A stretch of DNA of 64,000 nt, taken from contig NZ_JAAHHT010000006.1 of NCBI RefSeq assembly GCF_010672085.1, positions 27,837-91,836 of the forward strand. The letters are read 5' to 3'. The notes beneath the pieces are model-generated. The model saw only the letters and a program-made list of their open reading frames with translations. It searched no databases and was not told the DNA's origin. Position 1 is the stretch's first letter; each line of letters opens with the position of its first letter. Source of the stretch: Okeania sp. SIO3I5. GTDB lineage: Bacteria > Cyanobacteriota > Cyanobacteriia > Cyanobacteriales > Microcoleaceae. This document shows positions 48,536 through 57,208 of the stretch, one piece after another. A program made the translations under genes and the position numbers.

Positions 48536-49345
48536 TTACCAATATTTTTGAGATGTTTCTATAAAATAACTAAAAAACTCCCTAGCATTCGGACTTAATT
48601 TTTCTAACAAGTATAACTGCTCAAAACAAGTAATAAGCGGTATACAATAATCACAATGATGACCCCAACTATAGATAATATCTAAAGTACGTCTAGGTTT
48701 ATTAAAATCATAAACTCCCCGATGAATTCCCCAAGCATGAAATAATAAAGCATCTCCTTTATTCAGGAAAATTTTCTGTTTACCCGGCATATTATCATCT
48801 GTATTTAATTTCCCATTTTCTGATTTTATAATTGATAATTCTTCTGGAGTATCCCACCTTTTTTCAGAACCAGGTACATATTCCAAATAATCATCCGCCA
48901 GAAAAGCTACTCGGAAATGTACACCAGTATTATATTTAATTCTTTGTTTTTCTAGTTCAGCTTTTGGAGCTAAAAATTGTGTGTCACGATGCCAAATACC
49001 TTTCCAAGATTTATCAGCAGGATTAAAAAAATATTGGGTATTATGGAAAAGAATTTTTTCACCAGAAATAAATTCTAATATATCGATAATTTTTCGATCG
49101 GCAATAAATTCTAATAGTTCTATTAACCAACTAGAGTTTTTGTAAAAGTAGTTAGGCTTAGTTAAATATGCCATATTTGTTGTATTTGCAGCTTCTTCAA
49201 TATTGGGTGATGCTGCTAGCCATTGTTGGAAAATATCATCACAGATAAGTTGTAATTTTTCTAGTTTTTTTGGTTCTAGGAAGTTGGGAAAAATGCAAAA
49301 ACCTTGGTTTTCCCATTGATGTTTAATATTAATTAGATTAGACAT
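48536..49345 (-). CDS. phytanoyl-CoA dioxygenase (PhyH) family protein
   Basis: The protein has 269 residues from the ATG at 49345; an in-frame upstream start at 49396 adds 17 unlikely residues. It is an Fe(II)/2-oxoglutarate oxygenase with HxD in WHRDTQF (H119, D121), a distal histidine in HAWGIHRG (H208) and 2-oxoglutarate-binding Arg in KPRRTLDI. The substrate is unknown; cyanobacterial members act in secondary metabolism and fatty-acid or osmolyte hydroxylation. Length is normal. It is a single-gene unit with no secondary-metabolite cluster nearby. Confidence 0.8.
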   Translation of the reverse strand: MSNLINIKHQWENQGFCIFPNFLEPKKLEKLQLICDDIFQQWLAASPNIEEAANTTNMAYLTKPNYFYKNSSWLIELLEFIADRKIIDILEFISGEKILFHNTQYFFNPADKSWKGIWHRDTQFLAPKAELEKQRIKYNTGVHFRVAFLADDYLEYVPGSEKRWDTPEELSIIKSENGKLNTDDNMPGKQKIFLNKGDALLFHAWGIHRGVYDFNKPRRTLDIIYSWGHHCDYCIPLITCFEQLYLLEKLSPNAREFFSYFIETSQKYW

Positions 49346-49639
49346 TTGGATGACACAAATTTTGAGGTGAATTTTAGGATATACACCAATTAACAATATA
49401 GTAATCCTAAATAGGTTGTGAAAAATTCAAAAGTAGATAAAAAAACTGAAACTTCTACCTGTTCCTTATTGCCTGTTCTCTAAAAGCAACTAAATTTTTG
49501 ATACGAATAATAGGGTTACTATATATAGCAGTTAAACCAAAGATTAGGACATTTATAAATACTGTTTGCGGAGCATTTCCGTAGGAAAAACTCAGTCACA
49601 GATTACTTTTGACTTTTGAATTTTGAATTTATAACCCTA

Positions 49640-51040
49640 CTCCATTCTTCAAAATACAATTAGTATCCAAAACAAATAAACTATCATTCTGAAAAACAGT
49701 ACAAGAAGGAAAGTTAATATTTCTACCTAGAGGAATATTCTACAATCCTATTTACCGAAAAATTAAGATTTAAAGTCTCTCCTTTGCTGTTACCTTATAG
49801 GGAGAAAAAGCAAAAATTTACTTTCAACCAATCCTCTTATTTTTAAGAAGAAGTAATTATTAATTGTTAATTGCTAATTATTAATTTCTTCTCCCTCCCT
49901 CAAAACACAATTAGCATCCAAAACAAATAAACTATCATTCTAAAAAACAGTACAAGAAGGAAAGTTAATATTTCTACCTAGAGGAATATTCTACAATCCT
50001 ATTTACCGAAAAATTAAGATTTAAAGTCTCTCCTTTGCTGTTGCCTTACAGGGAGAAAAAAAACAAAATTTACTTTCAACCAATCCTCTTATTTTTCAAA
50101 ATAAGTAATTATTAATTGTTAATTTCTAATTATTAATTTCTTCTCCCTCCCTCAAAACACAATTAGCATCCAAAACAAATAAACTATCATTCTGAAAAAC
50201 AGTACAAGAAAGAAAGTTAATATTTTTACCTAGAGGAATATTCTACTAGCATCCAAAACAAATAAACTATCATTCTGAAAAACAGTACAAGAAAGAAAGT
50301 GAATATTTCTAGCTAGAGGAATATTCTACAATCCTAATTTAGCGAAAAATAAAGATTTAAAGTCTCTCCTTTGCTGTTGCCTTACAGGGAGAAGAAAAGA
50401 AAAAATTTACTTTTAACCAATCCTCTTATTTTTCAAAATAAGTAATTATTAATTGTTAATTTCTAATTATTAACTTCTTCTCCCTCCCTCAAAACACAAT
50501 TAACATCCAAAACAAATAAATTATCACTCTGAAAAACAGTACAAGAAAGAAAGTGAATATTTCTAGCTAGAGGAATATTCTACAATCCTATTTACCGAAA
50601 AATGAAGATTTAAAGTCTCTCCTTTGCTGTTGCCCTATAGGGAGAAGAAAAGAAAAAATTTACTTTTAACAAATCCTCTTATTTTTCAAAATAAGTAATT
50701 ATTAATTGTTAATTGTTAATGGTTAATTGTTAATTTATAATTATTAATTTCTTCTCCCTCCCTCAAAACACAATTAACATCCAAAACAAATAAATTATCA
50801 CTCTGAAAAACAGTACAAGAAAGAAAGTGAATATTTCTAGCTAGAGGAATATTCTACAATTATATTTACCGAAAAATAAAGATTTAAAGTCTCTCCTTTG
50901 CTGTTGCCCTATAGGGAGAAAAAAGAAAAAATTTACTTTTAACAAATCCTCTTATTTTTCAAAATAAGTAATTATTAATTGTTAATTTCTTCTCCCTCCC
51001 TCAAAATACAATTAGCATCCAAAACAAATAAACTATCATT
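49640..51040 (-). repeat. ~250-bp repeats derived from the 3' end of the membrane-protein gene
   Basis: The landmark AACAAATAAA(C/T)TATCA occurs at 49671, 49922, 50174, 50257, 50511, 50785 and 51023. The last is inside the gene. Each copy preserves the minus-strand coding for CTVFQNDSLFVLDANC(I/V)LREGEEI (with variation), followed by a two-hairpin REP-like segment (CTCTCCTTTGCTG..., AATCCTCTTATTTTT...) and TTAATTG heptamers. Confidence 0.9.
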
Positions 51041-52723
51041 CTGAAAAACAGTACAAGTAGATATAGTTGTTGCCAAAGCAGGAATATATCCCAACTGCAA
51101 AAAAGTAACCGCATCCTGTGCAGATTCATATTGCATTAACCAACTATTATCCTCAACATATTCCGGCGTAAAACCACCACGATGTACCATCCAAAAATCA
51201 ACTCCATACTTTTGAATAAAATTTTTCACATCCATTAAATCTGAACTATATTGAGCAAAAATTAAATCTATAGTTCGTTGACGAAACTGACTATAATAAC
51301 CAACCTGATAAGGAATAGCATATTCCCTCCCCAACAAAATAGAACGTTGAGCAAATGTCGGTAATAAATTTGCCTCCTCCTCCAAAGAAGCAATCAAAAT
51401 ATCTTCAGGTTGTTCTTGAAAAAATTCATATAAATCTATAGCCCTTCCTACCTTATATTTAACCAGAGGAAAACCTTTAACAAAAGCAGGATATAAAACC
51501 AGAGATGCCAGAATTAAACCAGTTAAAAACAAAGAAATAATAGGGCGAAATTTAATAGGAAACTTTTCTCTATTTTCTGCCCAATTAAACAAACCATCAA
51601 TAATCAAAGTAAGAGCGATCGCCGTCGCCAAAGCAATAATAATACGGAAACTTAATCCTGTATATCTACTGGGAAGATGTAGTCGAAAAAGTAAAGCATG
51701 AGCAATAAAAAACATTCCCAAAGATGACATTAATAAATGCACTAACAACCAAATACGACTCGTAATATTTTCAATTAAACGAAAAGCAGAACCAAAAGAC
51801 AATAAAAACGGTAAAACTAATCCCGCACATTGAGTAGCAGGAGTAAATAAAGACTTAGGAAACATCCCACTACGTTTACCAGTTAACCAAAAATCTTTAG
51901 GATGAACATGAAAAAATGTACTCCTCCCATTCGGATAAAACTCCCTTAACTTCATCGCTGCTTCTCGACTTATAGCAGGTCCGAATTCCGAAGAACTTAA
52001 AGCATAAGGCAATAAAACAAAAAATGCTGTACTTAAACCAATTCCACAAAGTAAAAAATCTAGTTTTTCTGATGATAATTCAAACCTGCCATCTCTCCAG
52101 CAAATTAACCTCAAAATTAACATTCCAGAAGCCACAAAAACATACTGCGGATAAAATAATCCCACCAGAGCGATCGCTATCCCCATTCTGACTAAAGAAC
52201 CACGAATTAAATAATATAAAAAAGCCAAAAAAAATGGATAAACAAAAGCTCTAGGAGTAGCAGAAGCCACATCATCTTTCATCCAAATAGCCTGATTCAT
52301 TACCAAAGCTGCAATAAATCCCGCCATGGGAACTGGTAAAATTTCCAAACAGATTCTAAAAATATAATAGGTGCAAATTAAACCCAAAATAAAAGGAATA
52401 ATTTTTGCTAAAATAAACGGATTAACTCCTATAAATGCTGCACTTTTATAAAGCCAAGTATATCCTCCAGGAGCAACTGATTGAAAATAGTCAGCAATTA
52501 AATCATTAGGAAATAAATCAGGATTAAAAAAACGTTGCATCCAAAAAATATGTTGTCTGGCATCATCTTGAACACTCAGACTACTAGCAAAAGCTTTTTT
52601 TAGTGCCAAAAAACCATAAACTATAGCAAAAGTCATACTAAGACTCAACCAAAATATTACCCCTCGATCCGATTTTTTATTAATAGGATAAGTCAAAAAT
52701 TTATGTAAATTTGAAATTAACAT
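50975..52723 (-). CDS. polytopic membrane protein, GT-C glycosyltransferase-like
   Basis: The 582-residue protein has about ten hydrophobic segments (first at ~22-40, last near ~405-425), an early acidic loop motif VQDDARQHIFWMQRF (~50-64) in the position of the GT-C active-site Asp pair, and a large soluble C-terminal domain (~430-582). This is the architecture of lipid-phosphate-sugar-dependent glycosyltransferases. The family is not firmly recognised. It probably works at the cytoplasmic membrane in glycan assembly. The last ~25 codons are the source of the repeat array just downstream. Confidence 0.65.
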   Translation of the reverse strand: MLISNLHKFLTYPINKKSDRGVIFWLSLSMTFAIVYGFLALKKAFASSLSVQDDARQHIFWMQRFFNPDLFPNDLIADYFQSVAPGGYTWLYKSAAFIGVNPFILAKIIPFILGLICTYYIFRICLEILPVPMAGFIAALVMNQAIWMKDDVASATPRAFVYPFFLAFLYYLIRGSLVRMGIAIALVGLFYPQYVFVASGMLILRLICWRDGRFELSSEKLDFLLCGIGLSTAFFVLLPYALSSSEFGPAISREAAMKLREFYPNGRSTFFHVHPKDFWLTGKRSGMFPKSLFTPATQCAGLVLPFLLSFGSAFRLIENITSRIWLLVHLLMSSLGMFFIAHALLFRLHLPSRYTGLSFRIIIALATAIALTLIIDGLFNWAENREKFPIKFRPIISLFLTGLILASLVLYPAFVKGFPLVKYKVGRAIDLYEFFQEQPEDILIASLEEEANLLPTFAQRSILLGREYAIPYQVGYYSQFRQRTIDLIFAQYSSDLMDVKNFIQKYGVDFWMVHRGGFTPEYVEDNSWLMQYESAQDAVTFLQLGYIPALATTISTCTVFQNDSLFVLDANCILREGEEINN

Positions 52724-52817
52724 CTACCATGAAAAATTTATTGATTTTGCTGATTTTAACAGATATAGCAATAATTAATAATTAATAATTATTCATTGTT
52801 AATTATTAATTACCCAG

Positions 52818-52945
52818 GGCTATTTCGTTCTAATGTCTGACTTTTTGTGCATTAACCAAAATATGGCTTTTCAAGGATTGAAGTTTATATCAACCAATCC
52901 CTAAAAGCTAGTAAAATTGTCACTTTATTCTAGAATGAAATAGCC
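52818..52945. mobile_element. 128-bp miniature inverted-repeat element
   Basis: The ends GGCTATTTCGTTCTA (52818-52832) and TAGAATGAAATAGCC (52931-52945) are inverted repeats matching at 14 of 15 positions. There is no coding content. Adjacent TAATAATTA-type heptamers flank the left end. Confidence 0.6.
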
Positions 52946-52954
52946 GCGATAATT

Positions 52955-53215
52955 ACCTCTTCTTATTTTAAGGGGAGCATTCCCTATACGAAAAAGCTCC
53001 GCTTTGCCTCAGCAAAACGTTTTTCATGTCGGCGACAGCCGAAGTGCCTTTGCGTAAGCATTCCGATAGGAAAGTTATGCATAGCAAAACGACCGCTCTC
53101 TTGGTCTATTGGATATGGCGAGGTCTCCTCGGCATCCCATCCTGTAGCAAAACGACCGCTTTTTTCTCCTTGAAAGGAAAGGCTTTCAAGCTTTTTTTTC
53201 GGTGAATCATTCTCA
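52955..53215. repeat. REP-like element split by a GC-rich nested repeat
   Basis: The outer parts (AATTACCTCTTCTTATTTTAAG on the left, TCTCCTTGAAAGGAAAGGCTTTCAAGC on the right) form the two-hairpin REP-like element in minus orientation. Between them (52980-53160) lies a GC-rich sequence with repeated (T)AGCAAAACGACCGCT and TTTTTCATGTCGGCGACAGC. The 90-codon frame over this region (52984-53256) is not a credible gene. The remaining part of 53216-53860 holds no recognised feature. Confidence 0.6.
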
Positions 53216-53860
53216 GCCATATAGCCCAGTGATTTCGAGGATTTAAACCCAGGCATTTAAACAATCGGACATATATTTTTTTGGCTTTCTACTGACTGCT
53301 AAAAGTTGATAGTAAATTTACCATAATACTTAATTTGTTACAAAATTTTATGATTAATAGATTAAGTTTGGGTTATTCTTAAAGATATGTAGTTGTAAAG
53401 AATTTTAGGTATAAATAAAGACCTACTAAATTTTAAATTGTATCAATAGTCTCTAAAGATATTTTTAGTAAATATCAGCTCAACAACTTATTGAAGGCAT
53501 CTAATAAACATAGTAAGTTTTATATATTGACTGATTTTGAGATGAAGTAATAGGCAATAGTCAAGGAATTAATAGAACATTTTGCTGATCAAATCAAACT
53601 TAATTAAAAAGGGTGCATCTCATATTTGCTATTTGCCAAAATACTTTTTTCCTATTCCCAAATCTGCTGTTCCCAGTTAAGTGTTCCCTGTTCCCTATGC
53701 ATCAATAAATTTTTGGCTTTCTTCTTGCATTGAGATGCACCCATTAAAAAGTGTTTGACCAGAATTCCCAATAGATTATCAAGGAGAGAATAATAGATTA
53801 AAGCAACTGAAAAAAATCTAATATCATCCCCATCACCCATAGCTATATCTCATACCTTTT

Positions 53861-54247
53861 ATGGAACCACCAATTGAAAGAATACGACTTTCTCAAGTAG
53901 CCAAAGAACAGTTAACCAAACTTAAACGTAATACTAAAATTGACCAGTGGAATATCCTTTGCCGTTGGGCATTCTGTTACTCTTTGGCAGAATCAAGTAT
54001 TCCCTCTCCAATTCCAATTCCTGCTGATAGCAACTTAGAATTAACATGGAGAATTTTTGGAGGTAAATTTTCTGATATTCTATTAGTAGCTCTTAAACAA
54101 CGTTGCTATAATGATGGAATAGGTATAGATAGAGAAACCTTGGCCAGTCAATTTCGTCTACACTTACATCGGGGTATTGGATATTTAGCTGGTAACCAAA
54201 ATATAAAAGGGATAGAAGACTTAATTATAACTGTTATTTCCTCATAA
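53861..54247 (+). CDS. dndE: DndE-like protein (orphan)
   Basis: The 128-residue protein matches DndE of the DNA phosphorothioation system: IRLSQVAKEQLTKLKRNT, WNILCRWAFCYSLAE, DSNLELTWRIFGG, ALKQRC and QFRLHLHRGIGYLAG are the family blocks. DndE is a small helical DNA-binding (nicked-DNA-preferring) partner of DndCD in sulfur modification of the DNA backbone. No dndA, B, C or D and no DndFGH lies within the window, so it is either an orphan with its partners elsewhere or a cyanobacterial DndE-fold protein with another task. ATG start; the coding frame is complete and undamaged. Confidence 0.8.
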   Translation: MEPPIERIRLSQVAKEQLTKLKRNTKIDQWNILCRWAFCYSLAESSIPSPIPIPADSNLELTWRIFGGKFSDILLVALKQRCYNDGIGIDRETLASQFRLHLHRGIGYLAGNQNIKGIEDLIITVISS

Positions 54248-54398
54248 ATTAAATCAAATACCTATCAGTTAATTAATAACAGTTATTAGAATCAAATAAA
54301 TTAATCAGTAGAAGTATTTTTATCCTAAATTTGAGGTTAACAGAGTTAGATAAGTTCAAAAAAATATTTGTACTTGAGTGGGAGATCCGAAAATAATT

Positions 54399-54806
54399 AT
54401 GATAGTTAATTCTCAAAATCAAAAGAAATATATAAATATCATGGAAAAGATGGTGGCAGAGGAAGTAAATCGTCAAATTACCTTACTTCCTCAAAAGTTG
54501 GCAAAATATATTAAGCTAGCTGATGTAGAAACTTATGCCCTAAATCGTCTTCCACCCTTATATGCTTCAAGTCAGGAAGGTTGGCAATTTCAAACAAAAA
54601 AAGCAGAAGAAGATTATAAAAAGCAGATTACCGTAGGAGTACGTCATGCTTTTGCAGCAGTACAAAGAGATCTTCTGAAAAACTCAACTCCTTTATTCAT
54701 AGAAGAAACTAAAAAAGTATCTTCTTCAGATTCTCAAGAAGACCAAAGTAAAAAATATAGCTGGCATCACGATCGCTATTATCGCCTAGGGAGTGCAAGA
54801 AGATAA
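54399..54806 (+). CDS. late competence ComFB-like protein
   Basis: The protein has 135 residues from the ATG at 54399; in-frame GTG/ATG starts slightly upstream at 54378 are less likely. KKYINIMEKMVAEEVNRQI, LPQKLAKYIKLADVETYALNRLPPLYA and GWQFQ are the ComFB-domain pattern; in cyanobacteria such proteins are often long and accompany signalling genes. Some ComFB proteins have been described as second-messenger binders in cyanobacteria, so a regulatory role is possible. The C-terminal ~30 residues are Ser/Lys/Asp-rich and probably disordered. It follows the dndE-like gene by ~150 bp and could be co-transcribed. Confidence 0.75.
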   Translation: MIVNSQNQKKYINIMEKMVAEEVNRQITLLPQKLAKYIKLADVETYALNRLPPLYASSQEGWQFQTKKAEEDYKKQITVGVRHAFAAVQRDLLKNSTPLFIEETKKVSSSDSQEDQSKKYSWHHDRYYRLGSARR

Positions 54807-55324
54807 ATATATTTTATTGTGTTATTTTGCTTGAAATGGCTGATAGTTAGTAATTTACTACTAGCCATTTTCAGTAAATTCTAGAATATTTTTCATTAAT
54901 TGACAATTGATAATTACCTCTCGCTAAAAGGGAGAGGATTGACTAAAAGGAAAAAATAAATTTTTTCCCCTTGCAAGGGAAGGCTAATAAAGCTGAATTA
55001 TTTAATTATTAATTATTCGGTAAATTAGAATAACTTTGATTAATAACTAATAATATTAACTATTATTTGACTACTTTTCTTTTACCCATCAAAAACGGCT
55101 ATTTTGATGAATTAAAGTTTTCAGTTTGATGAAATTAAGCTATCTTAAAATAACGGTCTATCTAAAGTTCTTAATATTCCCTATTATCCCAAAATTCTCC
55201 ATCTCAAATTCTCCATCTCATCAATGCAAACCCGTGCAAGTATTTAATAGACATAAGCGTTAAAATTAAAAATCAAATCAATTCTCCCATAAGAAATTAT
55301 CTCTTATTCCCCTCCCAGGAGGGG
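54807..55324. repeat. intergenic: REP-like element and dispersed repeat ends
   Basis: 54910-55025 contains a REP-like element (CCTCTCGCTAAAAGGGAGAGG and CCCCTTGCAAGGG stems, then TTAATTATTAATTATTCGG). GAGGGAATA-type strings lie before the thiD stop. No gene is supported. Confidence 0.55.
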
Positions 55325-56191
55325 TTAGGGGTGGGTTAAGTGTTCCCAGTTAAGTGTTCCCTCTTTTCTGGAGATGTCTAATAACAAAGGAAAAAAATGT
55401 CCCACTGGGCCTTGGCCTTGACCAACTTCCAAAGCATACTTTAAAGCATTTGTGACATAATCCTTTGCCAATTTAACCGCAGAAAATAAATCTTGTCCTT
55501 GAGCTAAATTTGCAGCGATCGCTGCTGAGAGAGTACAACCAGTACCATGAGTATTAGTAGTCTCAACTATCGTAGTTCTCAAAATTTCAAAGCACTCCCC
55601 ATCAAACCAAACATCTGCTCCTCGCAAATTACTCTTCAAAGCTCCCCCCTTTACCAAAACAGTCTTCACCCCTAATTTGTGAATTTTCTCAGCTGCCAGT
55701 CGCATATCATTAATATCATTAATATCTAAACCAGTAAAAATCTCGGCTTCATAAATATTAGGAGTAACAATACTGGCCTTTGGTAACAAAAAATCCCGTA
55801 AAGCTGCCACTGCCGAATCATCAATCAACTGAACACCTGCACGAGATACCATTACTGGATCTACCACCAATTGTTTTAAACTTAAAGCTTCCACTGCCTC
55901 AGCTACAGCCAAAATAATCTCTTGGTTGAGTAACATTCCTGTTTTAGTAGCATGGACACCTATATCTTTAACAACCGCTTCAATTTGTGCTTTAACCGCC
56001 TCTGGCAACAAAGCATCAACCCTATTCACTCCCAAAGTATTTTGAGCAGTGATACAAGTCAAAGCACTTGTACCATGAACACAGTGAAAAGCAAAAGTAC
56101 GCAAGTCTGCCTGAATACCTGCTCCACCGCCACTATCAGAACCAGCAATAGTCAAAGCAACAGGAATACTTGATGCCATCAAATTAGTCAT
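55325..56191 (-). CDS. thiD: hydroxymethylpyrimidine/phosphomethylpyrimidine kinase
   Basis: The 288-residue protein is a ribokinase-fold enzyme of thiamine biosynthesis that phosphorylates HMP and HMP-P. Characteristic blocks are ALTIAGSDSGGGAGIQADL (12-30), TGMLL, VVDPVMVSRAG, TPNIYEAE and the catalytic-site loop THGTGCTLSAAIA. The natural domain ends around VGHFFPLLLD. The last ~16 residues (SRKEGTLNWEHLTHP) are encoded by the dispersed AGTTAAGTGTTCCCT repeat and are foreign to the family, so the stop codon appears to have been replaced by repeat DNA. It is a single-gene unit, with no other thiamine gene adjacent. Confidence 0.93.
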   Translation of the reverse strand: MTNLMASSIPVALTIAGSDSGGGAGIQADLRTFAFHCVHGTSALTCITAQNTLGVNRVDALLPEAVKAQIEAVVKDIGVHATKTGMLLNQEIILAVAEAVEALSLKQLVVDPVMVSRAGVQLIDDSAVAALRDFLLPKASIVTPNIYEAEIFTGLDINDINDMRLAAEKIHKLGVKTVLVKGGALKSNLRGADVWFDGECFEILRTTIVETTNTHGTGCTLSAAIAANLAQGQDLFSAVKLAKDYVTNALKYALEVGQGQGPVGHFFPLLLDISRKEGTLNWEHLTHP

Positions 56192-56519
56192 AACAATTGA
56201 TATAATAAGTAGTCGTACTTTTAGGAATTTCCTAGCTGAGAGAGGGAACAGGTCAGAGGCAATAGGAAGTTAATAGAATGGATAATTAATGTATGCTTAT
56301 GAACTTAGATTTCTTGGAAAAGTTTTAACCTACATTCGGCACTTCAGAATTCAGAATATAGTATTAAACTAGGAGTCAGTCCTCAGTCCTCAGTCCTCAG
56401 AATTCAGGAATAAATCATAGTGGTAACTTATAAGTAAACAATTAAGTAAGTGTTTATGCTTAATATTTTCTCATAATTTGACAAATTAGAAAGGTCAATG
56501 AATACGAGCTATATAGTAT

Positions 56520-56830
56520 AAATACTTACCGAATAATTAATAATTATTAATTAAATAATTCACCTTTAAAGTCTCTCCAGTAAAGGGGAAAAAGCGGTCG
56601 TTTTGCTACGCATAACTACGTTTTTCATGTCGCTCCGCGTTAACGCGCGTTGTGCCCTAGCTAAACGGCTGTCGCAGACTTAAATTGCGGAGTTGTCCGT
56701 AGGATGGGATGGATAGGTTACCGGCGCCAGATCCAATCACCAATGCGAGAAATAAATTTTTTTCCTTCTTGGTCAATCCGAGCCCTAAAAGGGAGAGCTA
56801 ATTAGGGTTTGCTGAACAAGCTACTCATTT
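56520..56830. repeat. REP-like element with nested GC-rich insert and an isolated MITE end
   Basis: The outer parts are TTACCGAATAATTAATAATT...AGTCTCTCC (56528-56590) and CCCTAAAAGGGAGAGCTAATT (56786-56806). Between them lies a GC-rich sequence (GCGGTCGTTTTGCTACGC, ATGTCGCTCCGCGTTAACGC). It is the counterpart of the nested copy at 53.0 kb. At ~56807 AGGGTTTGCTGAACAAG looks like a single MITE end without its partner. The rest of the 56192-56972 gap shows a CAGTCCT heptamer run (56377-56400) and no gene. Confidence 0.55.
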
Positions 56831-56972
56831 TGATACTATTTTTAATGTTACAGGTTGACGTGCAGGATGTTGGTTTCATATTAAAACCAACAATTTTATC
56901 CCCCTATTCCCTATTCCTTTGCTATATCAAGAAATTTCCTTTGCTGTAATCTTTCTTTTCTGATCTATCTAG

Positions 56973-57208
56973 GGCTTGCTCATTAAATCTTAATGCCTTG
57001 ACATATAAAGGTTTTAGCTTTTTGAGAGTCAAAAAAAGTGCTACTTTTTCAGCTTGAGCAAGAAAAAAGTTAGGATTTTGGGGTGACTATGGTAGAAAAA
57101 TCAAAGGATAAAATATTCAACTACCTCCTCTAAATCGCCCATTTTTCCTGACTCCTGACTCCTGAATCCTGACTCCTACTTCTACCAAAAGACTTTTTCA
57201 GCAAACCC
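56973..57208. mobile_element. 236-bp MITE inserted at the ftsZ stop codon
   Basis: The left end GGGCTTGCTCATTAAA and right end CTTTTTCAGCAAACCC are flanked by TA (56971-56972 and 57209-57210). It resembles the element at 48151-48384 in length, ends and internal heptamers (GACTCCT at ~57150-57178), with CTACCAAAAGACTTT in common. The right TA plus the first element base form the TAG stop of ftsZ. No coding capacity. Confidence 0.8.

Noticed and set aside
52984-53256. 90-codon minus-strand frame
   Set aside because: Composed of nested GC-rich dispersed repeats; no protein character.
53652-53840. 62-codon minus-strand frame containing GTLNWEQ
   Set aside because: Generated by the dispersed AGTTAAGTGTTCCC repeat; no start signal or conserved content.
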